Shown piece after piece: positions 23,160 to 34,371 of a stretch of 64,000 bases of DNA. Source of the stretch: Thozetella sp. PMI_491. Lineage: Eukaryota; Ascomycota; Sordariomycetes; Chaetosphaeriales; Chaetosphaeriaceae. The position numbers and the translations under genes were made by a program. Below the pieces are notes generated by a model that saw nothing but the letters and a program-made list of their open reading frames with translations, was not told the origin of the DNA and ran no database searches. The stretch covers positions 563,455 to 627,454 of the forward strand of contig MU270044.1 in assembly GCA_021432635.1 (NCBI GenBank), in the 5' to 3' direction. Numbering within the stretch: position 1 is the first letter of the stretch; every line of letters starts with the position of its first letter.

Positions 23160-24601
23160 TTTGGCTTTGTCAGTGATGATGGATCTTTGCAATACAATCG
23201 ACTTCTCTTTAATAGGGCTGCGAGCTGAGTTAGCTGGCACGCGGACGGGTTGTTGAGGCGGAAAGGAAAGCGGTCCAGATTCTGCAGGTATGGGGAGGAA
23301 TGGGAGGGGGCTCTAGGCATCCGGCGGCTGGGAGATCCAGACGCGACCAAAACGCGGGAATTGGAAGAGCGGCGGGCGAGGAATGGAAGCTGGCTTACCT
23401 GAGATGACTTTAAGAACCGATAGGAAGACTCCTGTATGTATGGCACGGGAGGCTTCTCGCGAAGCTATTAGGACGGGACCGGGTGGGAGCCTGGTGCGGG
23501 CATTCGACGCGGGCAGAGAGGCGAGACGGCGTGAGGAAGCGGGCTCGACGCGGCAAACAAGAGGGCTGCGGTGAATAGGACTCCTCCTTGGAAGTTGGAG
23601 ACGGGTGAGGTATTGAAGAGGAGGGATTCCCGGGGGCGCTCTTGAGCTCTCGAGGGAGAATGTTTATGGGCAAGAGGAAGTTCTTGCACCTTGTTTTTAA
23701 GACGTGCTGGTGTGGAGGATGGAGTCCGCCTCGGGGTGGGAGGAGTGAGACGTGTGGGACACAGGTAACCGGGGCAGGTACCCAAGCAGACGTGCCGAGC
23801 TAGGACCAAGTACCCCCGATTGGCTGCAAGTCGCGCCCGGGGTGACGCCAGACACGACAAGGAGGCCGGACAAGACGTCAGAAAGCCGCAATTGGGGCAA
23901 AATAAAAGGGCAAGACCAAAGGCAAAGACAATTCAAACGTCTCCGTGGCCGAAATCGAGCTCAAAAGACGTCGAAGATGCAGTTATTCAGGCCGGACGCC
24001 GGACGCGATGTTTGCGTGGGAAGCGGCCAGAGGTACATGCTCCGGGCGGGACGACGCGATGGAGGTACGTGCCGCTAGCAACCTGGTCCGGAACCCACAA
24101 TCAACACTGGCAACCGCGGGGCAACGCTTTCCTGATTGGGCGTGAGGGTGCCTGAGTCCACACACTAGGACACAGGCTAGGAAGGGCCACCCCCTGCGCT
24201 CGTGCCCGCGTTTTTGCGGCGATTTTTCGCGCTGTGATCCACCAGCTTACACGCGACGGGACATTGAACGGCCCACCACCGGAGAGACAGGAGCTGGCCA
24301 AGCAAGCGCCACAGCTGAGAGCTGCTCCAGCCCCAAAGCCCCCCAAAGCGATCCACCTACCACACCCACCAGAGTGGGCCCTGTGGCTCAGCACTTGCTC
24401 GGTGGACAGCGAATAATTGATCAGCTTTTTTTTTTTCTTCGCTCTGCTCGATCTGGCCATGGTAACTGGGAGCCATTGATCCGACCTCGAGAAGCTCCGC
24501 AACGTCGACCGGGAGCTTTAGGGGTGGCATCTGGCGGGCAATTGATTCTCACTCCTCGCAATCCTTTCTCCTCGAGCTCCCATGAGCACTCCCCATCACT
24601 G
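23160..24601. other. Divergent promoter region of cyclin B and uL2m
   Basis: About 1.4 kb separates the two starts. Open frames here are short and overlapping, and none is supported. A short T run at about 24,424-24,433 lies upstream of uL2m. The frame leading into uL2m remains open upstream of 24,602 but has no mitochondrial-presequence character, so the later ATG was preferred. Confidence 0.5.
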
Positions 24602-25877
24602 ATGATGCTCCAACCACGGATCCGGACGCTGGCTTCCGCCCGCCTCTGGCAGAACACCTTCTCGTCTCTCGCCAGAGGCTATGCCACCGTCCAGCAACCT
24701 CCCCAAGAGCCGGCGGCAACCGCAACTGAAGATGCTGTCTCCATCCCCTCCCCGGTCGCGAGACTTGCTGCCGCAAGGGCCGCCAAGGAGACGGGCATGA
24801 TGCGAACATATAAGCCTCGGACACCTGGTGTGCGACATCTGCGACGCCCCGTCAATGACCACCTATGGAAGGGGCGAGCCTTCCTTCCGTTGACCTTCCC
24901 GAAGAAGGGACAGTCAAAGGGAGGCCGGAACAACTCAGGGAAGATCACGGTCCGACACCGCGGCGGTGGCGCGAAGCGGAGAATCAGGATGGTCGACTTC
25001 TCGCGATGGACGCCGGGGCCGCACACAGTCGACCGCATCGAGTACGATCCGGGACGGAGTGCGCACATCGCGCTGCTTACCGAGAATTCCACGGGCAAGA
25101 AGAGCTACATCGTGGCCGCGGACGGCATGCGAGCGGGCGACGTGGTGCAGAGCTACCGCTCGGGCATCCCCCAAGACCTCCTGGACAGCATGGGCGGTAT
25201 CGTCGATCCCGGTATCCTGGCTGCGAGGACCGCTTTCAAGGGCAACTGCTTGCCCATGCACATGATCCCCGTCGGCATGCAGATTTACAATGTCGGGTCC
25301 CGCGCCACAGGCGGGGCTGTTTTCTGCCGCAGCGCCGGCACTTATGCCACCGTTGTGTCCAAGGACGAGGAGACCCGTGACGACGGTACCAAGGTGGTGG
25401 TCGGAAAGTACGTGAACGTCAGGCTGCAGAGCGGCGAGGTCCGCAAAGTGAGCAAAGACGCCTGTGCGACAATTGGCGTGGCGAGCAACACCCTCCATCA
25501 GTACAGGCAGCTGGGCAAGGCCGGCAGGAGCCGGTGGCTGAACATTCGGCCCACCGTGCGTGGTGTGGCGATGAATGCTTGTATGTCATAACTGAGTGGT
25601 CCTTTTTTGGGCGCAATAGCTGACGCAGCTACAGACAAGCATCCCCACGGTGGTGGTCGTGGAAAGTCCAAGGGTAACCGGCACCCCACGAGTCCCTGGG
25701 GGACACCCGTAAGTGCCCACTGACTCACCGAAAGCACGAAGACTCGGTTTCTAACAGATCATCCAGGCCAAAGGAGGTTACAAGACGAGACGGAAGCACA
25801 ATGTCAACAAATGGGTCGTTACTCCTCGTCCTCGGAACTACGGCAGGAAGAGCGATAAGAGGGGCGGGTCGGACTGA
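24602..25877 (+). CDS. RML2: Mitochondrial large-subunit ribosomal protein uL2m
   Basis: Exons 24602-25580, 25629-25708 and 25758-25877 give 392 residues. The first 50-70 residues form an Arg/Ala-rich mitochondrial presequence ([19 protein letters not shown]). The body has the universal uL2 motifs [29 protein letters not shown] and, across the first splice junction, [13 protein letters not shown], the loop that approaches the peptidyl-transferase centre. The tail [13 protein letters not shown] is also typical. Both introns have two in-frame acceptors (exon 2 at 25629 or 25635; exon 3 at 25758 or 25767), so up to four closely related proteins could be made. Confidence 0.95.
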
Positions 25878-26232
25878 GTGCAGTCAATATGTCTCTATAG
25901 GGCCCTATGTACCTTGGCCGGCATTGTTGTACATTATGTGCTAATAAACAAGATACCAATCTTCGACAACTGTCTGTGTCTTGAAGTCAAAGTCACTGGG
26001 GTACGGGTAATTCCTGACCACCCGGTAACACGGGTGGTTTGACACCTCAATCTGGTGCTCCGAGAGGCACGGGACCTCTGCCATGGGCGGTTACGCGAGA
26101 AGCAGAATCCGGCGCGTCTGGCTCGGGGCTCAATCATCAATTCAGCGAGAAGTAACGGATCCCGTTGGCTTGATTGGGCTAGCAAACACTCCTACTATCG
26201 TTTGTACCATCTAAGTATCACACTGGCTGCTC
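25878..26232. other. Convergent 3' flanks of uL2m and the lipid phosphatase
   Basis: A 355-base gap lies between two converging stop codons. It contains only the expected 3' untranslated regions. AATAAA-like ATAAACAAG occurs near 25,942. Confidence 0.5.
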
Positions 26233-27728
26233 CTAGGTCTGCCCAGCCCCTTGATATCCTGTCTCGCTCTCGAGGGGGCTCGGCGCTCGTGAATTTTCCC
26301 TAGGCGCAGATTGGGGAGGGCTCTTTCGTCCCGCGGCTGTAGCCTCAACTCCCGGGCTCGGAAGCGCCGTACTGCGGTGGACGCCGTCGTTCAGCGGAGC
26401 CAGAGCCTCCTCCTCGTCCCCCCCGCGGTAATGCCCCTTGATGCGGTCCGTTGCGTAGCTATAGCTTCCCACGCCAGCCCACCACGCCTTGTCGTGACTC
26501 CGAGGACCCCAGGCCCACCCCGCGCCTTGAGCGATGGGGAGGTGGTAGTAGCGGAACGCAAAAAAGGCGGTGATGGTGCCGATGAGAAACCCAAAGAGGA
26601 TATCAAAGCCATGGTGTCGGAAATCGAACCAGCGGGAGCTGGCAATGAAAACGGCAGCGAAGAAAGGAAGAACGGCAATGAGCAGGAGGTAGAGAGGCGG
26701 CGCTGCGGCCTGCCGTCGGACGGCAGACACGACCGCTCTGTGGCGCTGAAGACGCTGCTGCAGCGCAGGATCCCCTCCTGCCGAGAGATGTTCGTTCTGG
26801 ATGCGGGACTTGAGCTCGTATGACTCCCCCTCGTCGGCATTGCTGTGGAAGCGCGAGGGAAACGCGGTATACGATGCGTGATCTGAAGATCCAGATGGGG
26901 GGAGGTAGGGCAATGTAATGGCAAACTTGCTCGCCAAGAACAGTGACAGGTAGATGAGGCCTGCTGCCGACGAGCTAGAATGGCCACTGGGATACGATCG
27001 GAAGCCGTCGTCAAGCAGGCTGCTGTCCGGATTCTTGCAAATGTCGGCAGACACGAGCATGCCGTTTCCTCCCATGCCGGCGATCCCCCCAACAACATAC
27101 TGCTTGAGGTTTTCCAGGTCAGGCTGGCAACGAGATAGCAAGTCCGGCCTAGGCTTGCCGAACAAATTCTTCATGCCGTTTGTGATGAAGTAAGCCGAGA
27201 GAAGCGAGAGGGCCAGGCCAAGCAATCCGGCATGCAGCTCCCATAGTTTGCGCCTCCAGATCAGACCCTTGGGCGTGCCTGGGGGGACGGTCGAGCCGGG
27301 TACGAGGACCAGGGCGACGATGGCAACGATGACGGCCGGAGCCAGCGTGTTGCTCAACAGCAGTGTGGTAGAGCTAACCGTCTCATGAACGGTAAAAGGA
27401 AATCTGCGGTGGGTAAGAAGACGGAGCGCAAAGTGGAGGAGAGTTGCAGCCAAGGCCGAGCAACGTACGATATGTTTGGATCGTCTAGAGAGAACGGCCG
27501 CTTGTTTGGGGTGATGTTGCCGAGGATGGTGGCGACGACGCCGACAGCGATCAGAATAGCCCAGTCGAAAACATAGGACAAGATGAGAACTAAGGTGACC
27601 TTGCGTCTCCGCCCGCTGCCAGCGGAGGCCAGAGTACCCCCGTCCATCTTGTAGTAGTTATTTTTGAGTCTAGAAGGGGATGGGGATAGCGGGTTGGTAA
27701 TGAGAGGGGAGTACGATTCTGTTGGCAT
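26233..27728 (-). CDS. PAP2-type lipid phosphate phosphatase (Dpp1/Lpp1-like)
   Basis: Two exons (27728-27469, 27403-26233) give 476 residues. The three catalytic motifs of the PAP2 family are intact: KNLFGKPRP (K-x6-RP, near 164), YPSGHSSSS (near 225) and SRWFDFRHHGFD (SR-x5-H-x3-D, near 346). Six hydrophobic segments are visible, with catalysis expected on the lumenal side of the vacuole or ER membrane. Family members dephosphorylate diacylglycerol pyrophosphate, phosphatidate and related lipids. Between motifs 2 and 3 there is a longer hydrophilic insert (about 255-320) than in yeast Dpp1. The C-terminal 70 residues are charged and Pro/Ser-rich. A later Met at residue 28 is an alternative start. 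Confidence 0.92.
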
Positions 27729-29578
27729 TGAGACCCGTTGTCGGGGTTCTCACAAGGGAGAAAAAAAAAATAAAGAAAGGGAGATGGCACGGTCAAGGCC
27801 ACGCGGGTTGCCAAAGAACGGCCGGTTTTGGGTGGTACCGTTAAACCAAGCTCTTAAGACACCGAAAGCAACGTGCCCAGAGACGAGATGAAAGGGCTAG
27901 CTAAGTGTCCTAGGGGACTAGGGACCAGTAACCTGCCAGAGTTGGATTCCAGGCAAACGACCCGGCCTCGCCCTGGGAGTGTACCGAACGTCACAGCGTA
28001 GTTCCAAGAGAATGCGAGGTAGCAGAGGTGCCAAAGTTATGGGGGAGCTGGTCAGCCGGAATAGGGAAAGTGGTCTCGTGCTCCTCAGGCGCAACGAAAT
28101 TGGACCAGCTAGGAACGCCACCGGGGGGCAACTTGTTAGTGGCGAAAATTGGGTAGTGGTGCGCGGGCGAGCGTCGTCTTTTGGAAAAGGCGTAGCTGGA
28201 ATTCAATGCTTCGGGACGAGCAAAAGGGTGTAAATGAAGGTCGGAATGGGAATTTGGGCGGGCTGTTTCCACCTAAAATGAGAAAAATGGTCGGGTAGGC
28301 CGATGGGGGACTCAGCAACCTAACTAACAAACTGCTACGTACCAGGAGGAGTGAGAGAGGCGAGGGAAGCTGTGGCTCATTTTATTTTGACTTTTCTAAC
28401 CTTGAAGGTTTTTAGTCTCCTTCGGCCGAGCACATCAAGGTCCGTCGCGGTATAATTGCCCCAAAACACTGCCGAGCTCGACTGGTTCGACTGGCCAAGC
28501 AGGCTAGCAGCCCCAGCACAGACCTACCGGTAGCCCTTTGCCCAAATCACTTTGTTTCTGAAGCAGAGAGACCAAAGCAATAGAGAAAGAATATTCTTGC
28601 TTCTTTGGTCTCCCGGCCTGTCCACCCTCCACCGAAGCCCTCTTTGCACCCCTCTGGCTCTGCCCCCTTTTGTAGAGAGAAGACATGCGCCTAGGTTTCA
28701 GCATCGCGGCCTGACTCGCACACATTCGAGAGCCTGTTAATCGTTCCACCAGGGGACCGGCCTGCTCCAGCGAGGCTTATGGCGGACAAGTACTGTACAG
28801 CCGCCCCGAGGCCGCCGGCCCGCCCTGGGCTCCACGCTCGGCGGTAGCATAGCCCAGCAGCTCACGTCACGCCAAGTAGCGCGCGAGAGGACGCGGGGCA
28901 GGGGGCGGCTGCGTCCTTCGTACAGTACTGGCCTAGTCGCCTCGTAATAGACTAAGTTGGCTCGTAACAAGGCACCTATAAGCGCTGATATCCTGGACAA
29001 GGTCCAGCCGCCCTGCTGACTGGTATGTAATACCGATTGTTTCTTTCCAGCCCAGTAATACAGCTGATGAGTAGCCGTGCGAGGCGTCAAGAGGCCGTCA
29101 ATTTGATGAACCCTCCCTCTCCACTCGACAGTCCGAGCACTGATCACTGGAGAACACGCGTGACAAGAAGCTAAGAGTGACGTCTATTGTGTTGTACAAA
29201 GCTAGTTCTTGGCGCCGCACGTGTGCACCTTTTGTTTCTAGAACCTAGGCCAATCACCACCCCGCATACATGCCCGAACTGCGCCTGGGTGGCCGTCGCC
29301 GCATGCAAGCTTCTTAGCATGGCGCCCCTGAAGCTCGCCCCAGGCGTGAACGGCTCACTCCCAGCTCCCACCATACCATGGCGACCCATAGCATCCCATA
29401 GTGCCATCACAGCAGGATTGTGACATCTAAGAGAACAATCATACATTAAAAGGAACCCCCTTTATGGCGTGTAACCGAATGCGTGCCTTGTTGTTGTAGT
29501 GGCCGCAAGTCCAAAACTCCCCGAAAAAAAAACGAAAAAAACAGCTAGCTCGCGCGCCGATGATGGTGTGCCTATTCC
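27729..29578. other. Intergenic region upstream of the lipid phosphatase
   Basis: About 1.85 kb without a supported gene. A small perfect palindrome AACCTTGAAGGTT is seen at about 28,400. The open frame at 28,737-29,147 (-) has no recognisable protein character. The right end contains the 3' flank of the chitin deacetylase. Confidence 0.5.
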
Positions 29579-31090
29579 CTAGTCCGTCGAACCAATGGTG
29601 GTGCTTGTGTCGGTCCGGTACCAGTTCTCCTTGGCATCCCCCAAGCATTCCCCGACCGTTACGGGCTTGAAGCCCTTGTCCACCAGGCTCTTGAGCATGT
29701 ACTCGGTCAGGTTGTACACGGTCTGCTCGTGGATGTCGTGGCCGATGACTAGCTCGTCGTCGGTGGCCGGCGTCTTGGAGGCGATCGCCTGGTCCCATAT
29801 GTTCTTGCTGTTCTGGATCAGCGTCGGGCTGTCGTTCAGGTAGTCCTGCGTGTCGACGTCAAAGTAGACAACGTGGTATCCCAGCGACGCCATGTCGGCC
29901 TCGCACCCGCACTCGGCAGTACAGGAGCTGTAGGGCGGCCGCATGTAGGTCGGGAACATGCCTAGGACGTTTCGGATGGCCATCTCGTTCTTGTACATCT
30001 CGTCCTTGCGCTGCGCAGACGTGATATTGCAGAGATCTGCGTGCGACCAGGTATGGCTTGCAATCTGATGGCCCTCGTTATACATGCGTCTTTGAACGAG
30101 TTAGAAACCGCGTGGCATGCACCTCTGAAAGGGCGGGGAGGAGAGCTGCTTACTTGAGGAGGTCAGGCCAGGGAAGTGAAGTATCGTCGATCTGACCCTT
30201 GGCTATGTGAACGGTTAGTATCGCTACCCGTTTGTTGGTCTGCCAAGCCCCGGACTGCCCTTACCGTTGTTGTTGCCCGTCACCATAAAGGTTGCCGAGG
30301 CATTGTACTGCTTCAGCAAATCCAAGAGATGGCTAGTAAAGTTGGCTGGTCCGTCGTCGTAGGTCAAAGCAATGTCTCCTAACACGCCGGAGTACCGTCA
30401 GCGTCAGGCAATGGGCGATACTCGGGCCACCTCGACTCACCTGCAGTTACGCAGCTGTAGATCCCGTTGCCGCCGTACTCGACTGATCCCACCTGATTTC
30501 TAGCGATTGAAGAAGTATTTTGGCCGCTAGGGATCTTGTTGGCATCGCAAGCCGGCCCGTACTGGAAGAGACAGTCGGGTGCCCTGCAGTGGTCGGATGT
30601 TGTCCCACAGTAGCTACGGCGTGGTCAACCGTTAGCTCTTCTTCCCTATACAGTGATTCGAGCCATCATCTGGCCTGGACAAGACATACCCTGCGGCTGA
30701 GCAGCACGCGGTTTCGCTGCAAGAGGTGTTGCTGAAGTTGGGGCCGCATCGTCCATCCACGCCGCCAACGTCGCTGCCTGTACTACTGGCGCTGCACACG
30801 CCAAACGCGCTTTGGCACCCGTCCCCGCAATAGTCGGTTGAGTTTCCGCACCAGCCTCTGTTTGAGTTAGCCCCCATATATCACGACATGCTGTGTATCT
30901 CGACGGGAACGCACGCCTGTGAGCAACAGAGGCTGTCGGGACAAGTAAAGCCGTTGTTGTCTCCACCACCCGTGTTTCCGCAAGTCATATCAGTCGAGAC
31001 CTCTCTAGCGCCCAGAGGGCTGACTACTGCCGGCGTTAGGCTGAGGGCGCCGCCCGCCGGCAACATAAGCAGGCCAATGTACGACCGCAT
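29579..31090 (-). CDS. Secreted chitin deacetylase with two CBM18 domains
   Basis: Six exons (31090-30915, 30857-30690, 30613-30441, 30378-30265, 30202-30154, 30089-29579) give 396 residues. A signal peptide is expected in the first 20-28 residues. Two cysteine-rich CBM18 chitin-binding modules follow, with cores [16 protein letters not shown] and [15 protein letters not shown]. The NodB deacetylase domain (about 173-370) has motif 1 TYDDGP (D180-D181), motif 2 HTWSH (H239, H243), motif 3 RPPYSS (R277) and a late IGHDIHE (H344), so the metal triad D181/H239/H243 is intact. It should convert cell-wall chitin to chitosan, or mask chitin oligomers. First and second splice junctions fall inside the CBM18 cores, right after CCSQ and CCSAA. 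Confidence 0.93.
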
Positions 31091-32662
31091 CTTGCACCTT
31101 AGGGAACAAGGAATTATACCTTCGATGTAGTTGAAGTAGGTTGGTTAGAGAAGTCGGCAATGGTCACACTGGGACAAGAGATGAACAGGAAACGAGGGAC
31201 TGGAGGTGAGTACCAAGAGCCTCGAACGACTTAGTCAAGACGATCCAGCTGAAGACGGCTGGTGTTGAGTGGGAAACAAGAGGGCTACATCGGACCATAA
31301 TATACTAACACACCGCACCGCGCTCCCCCTTCCCCGGACCGCTTAGCAGCCCGGTGTAAGATGCACGGACATCTCTCCTTTTCAAAAGACGAACCGTAAA
31401 GGACGAAGAAAGGGCCTATTTCCAATGCCGGCGGGCCGTGGGGAGGGGCAGGCACCGGCCGGGATATCGATCGATTCAAGGATTCATGCAGGAGATCTAC
31501 TACATAGACTGGGGCCGGTCCGTGGGCGTGGAGAAGCCCGGCCAGGAACAAGCCTGCCGACATAGATTGGTTCGATGGGTGTCTGAATCGAGCGTCAAGA
31601 TGCCCAGTGTGTGGACGAGGAACATTGGCCGAAACGAAAGTGGAGCTCGCCGCCTTTGCTCGGATCCGTGACCACCTCCTTGTCCGAAGGTGCAGCCCTG
31701 GAGGTCACGTCTGGTAGAGAGGAAGAAGAAGAAGAAAAAGAGAAGAGAGATGTGTTAGATAAGACGCTGGCGGAAAGGGAAGAACGACGAAGAGAAAATT
31801 GTAAGGATAGATAGAGCGAGGTGTCGCTCTGCGATCTTGGGCGGCGCCTTGGTCAAAGGGCGGGATATCAAATGCTTGCAAGAAGCGTCTAGGAGATAAG
31901 AAAGCACGGCTCCCCGTCCCATCGTGGCCTTCCACGCGTCCTCTGGCCCGAATACACACGCATACATGCACGCAATGACTCTCCCCAAATCCAACCGGTC
32001 GAAGAACTGCTTCGAGGGTGAAAATTATTCTGGCTATGGAAAAGAGTGTGTCGTCAGCGGCTGTGGGGGAGGTCAATGCTAATTACGCTAGCTCAACCAC
32101 AGCAGTCTAATAATAGCCTGCGTTCAGGTGTGAGAGACATACGAGTACCCATCTTGCTCATGACATGAAATGGGAATGAGGCAGGGGAGGCTAGAGCCGC
32201 AGGAGTTCAATTTTTTACTTTTTTTCAGAAGAGGGGGGGGTTGTGGAAGTCTTGGTGCCCGCGATCCAGGGGCATGTCCAGCCGGGCTTGGCTAGGTGTG
32301 CATGTAGGTATGTATATTCATTGGTTTTGCCCTTTAGCCTGCCTGTTCATGGTATCATCAGAGGAAGAAAATTAAATGGTATGGGGAGCAGAGCAAGACC
32401 GAAGTCAACATCTCTCCTCCGGATGCGCTTCACCCAAGCCACCTTTTTTGACCGTCTGCCTTGTCTCGCATAGTTCCCGGCCGACATGCGTACCGTCCGG
32501 ATATATGTCGCTCCCGGCCACGGTGCGGTGGTTCCGACAATACGGTATAGGTATGGAGTTCTCGGGCTTCCTGCGTCGTACATCAGGAGCAGGCTCTCGT
32601 TGCTGTGCATTCCTTCTCGTAGGGCCAGTAGAGGCGGAGGGTAGGTCTCACCGCTCCGGCAT
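31091..32662. other. Upstream region of the chitin deacetylase
   Basis: About 1.6 kb without a supported gene. On the minus strand a TATA-like TATATTATGG lies near 31,300, about 210 bases before the chitin deacetylase start. A purine-rich (GAA-rich) block occurs at about 31,715-31,800 on the plus strand. The right end is the 3' flank of the casein kinase gene. Confidence 0.5.
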
Positions 32663-33789
32663 CTAGGCGGCTGCTGCGCCGGTTCTAGGCTCTATGTAGC
32701 CGGCCGCTTCGTTGAATTCGGCGTCAAGCTCCTCCTCATCCTCTTCGTCCTCCTCGACTTCGACCGCGTTGCCATCCTCGTCCTTAAAACCGCTCTCAAT
32801 AGAGAGGTTGCGCAGCCGCCTGCGCATGTCATCCCGCTTGGCGTGCTGCCAGCGGACCAGAGAGGCCGCTGAGTGAACCTTGAATCCGTAGACGCGGGGG
32901 ATATACCGGTCGATGGTCTTGTTTGGGATCAGGGTGGGGTAGACCTGAAAGAGAATATTGTGGAAGCTGGTGCCGAAGTACGCGCCGTCGATTGCCTGAT
33001 GCCGGTTTGACTTGGGATTGTACATGTCCTCACAGCGCGCACAGTACAACTTCACGGCGCGCTGGTTGGGGATGTCGGACTGGCCCATAGGGAGCAGCGG
33101 GTGCGAGTTGCAGAAAACGCGCGGGCACTTTCCAAAGTCTGCCTTCTTGTATTTCTCCAGCTGTCGAGCAAGCGATGATTAGTCTTTCACTTCTGAGCCG
33201 GGAGCCAACAAAACACCCACCATCTTTGCTAGACCTCTCGTCGTGACAATGTAGCGGGCATGGACAAGGCCATATAGATGGCGGGCTGATTTCTCGATGG
33301 TCTCCCGCATGTCGTCGTCGCAGTCGAGATCGAAAACATCGGTGACGAGGTCTAGAGCATACTGGTAATACTGAACTTCCGTATTAAGGCCAGTCAAGTT
33401 GAACCGGTCTGTGAGGTAATCCTCGTCGATCTCGCAGAAATACTCGTTGCCCCTGGACGAGATGAACTACGAGGATGCAGCGTCAGTGTGGGATCGGGTA
33501 CCGAGAGCGACGGGACGAGCGGGAAATGAGCTACGCCAGCCGCAGCACTCGCGCGTGAGGAGTAGAGCGCGCCGCAGAGTCGCGGTGCCGGCGACCACAA
33601 CTCGCTCCGAAGCAGGCACATCTTCAAGTATGCACGGCCGTAGACTCATGACGCTAGGGCCAGTGTCTCTTTGGGTGGGAGGGGGGATAGCGGGGGGATG
33701 CATCGGCAAGGGCAAAACCCATGGTTACGTACCCAGTCTCGCCAATAGCTGGTGTAGTCGCTGTCGGACTCGCTCACAAAATCGTCCAT
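32663..33789 (-). CDS. ckb1: Casein kinase 2 regulatory beta subunit
   Basis: Exons 33789-33733, 33466-33221 and 33160-32663 give 266 residues. The N-terminus MDDFVSESDSDYTSYW carries the Ser-rich acidic autophosphorylation type of sequence. RGNEYFCEIDEDYL and LYGLVHARYI are family hallmarks. The zinc ribbon that makes the beta-beta dimer is complete (C113, C118, C141, C144, with CPRVFC and CARC). DGAYFGTSF and PRVYGFKVH complete the core. The tail ends in a strongly acidic run (VEEDEEDEEELDAE). The subunit tethers two catalytic alpha subunits in the CK2 holoenzyme in nucleus and cytoplasm. Whether it corresponds to yeast Ckb1 or Ckb2 was not resolved. The acidic loop is short compared with animal CK2 beta. 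Confidence 0.95.
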
Positions 33790-34371
33790 CTTCTCGGCCG
33801 AAGTCGCGACAATCGATCGCGGCACCCGGTATCACAGTACTGGTAATCGTGGTTTGGCGAAAATGTCTGGTAAAGAGCGACCGGACCGAGGGTCTCGATG
33901 TGGGCGGTGCAAGGATCAAAGCGATGTTTGTGTTGGTGGGGTTGAATGAGGCTCGCCTCGCTCGCTTCCTGCCTTATCTCTTATCTCAGGCGCCACTCCG
34001 CCCGGGGGGCTGGCGGCAGGTACGCTCCACACTCCTGCACCTCGGGCTCCAGAAGCTGTGCACCCTCTCGAAAAGGGGGTATCAACAAAAAGTCTATGTG
34101 TATGGACGAGAGAGAATAAGAAAAAGCGCATCAATTCCAGAGGCATAGAGAGATCTAGCTAAAAGACGCAAAGTACTACATGACGATATGTACATATTTC
34201 TCCTGTCCTGCCCGACTCCGGACCTTCTGACAGCAGTAGACCGCAAAGACAAGTGGATGAACGCCGTCCATTTCCTTGGTATCATTGACCATATTGCTAT
34301 CCATGACTTCGTAGACCAGCAGGCATTTTTTCCTCATAATGACTTTATTGTGGAAGTTTGGACCATATTGG
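33790..34371. other. Intergenic between CK2 beta and the GST fusion gene
   Basis: A 582-base gap holds the CK2 beta promoter and the 3' flank of the GST fusion. The long plus-strand open frame at 33,447-34,148 is an antisense shadow of CK2 beta and its upstream region. Confidence 0.5.

Noticed and set aside
33447-34148. Plus-strand frame of 233 residues
   Set aside because: Antisense to CK2 beta exon 1, its first intron and its upstream region.
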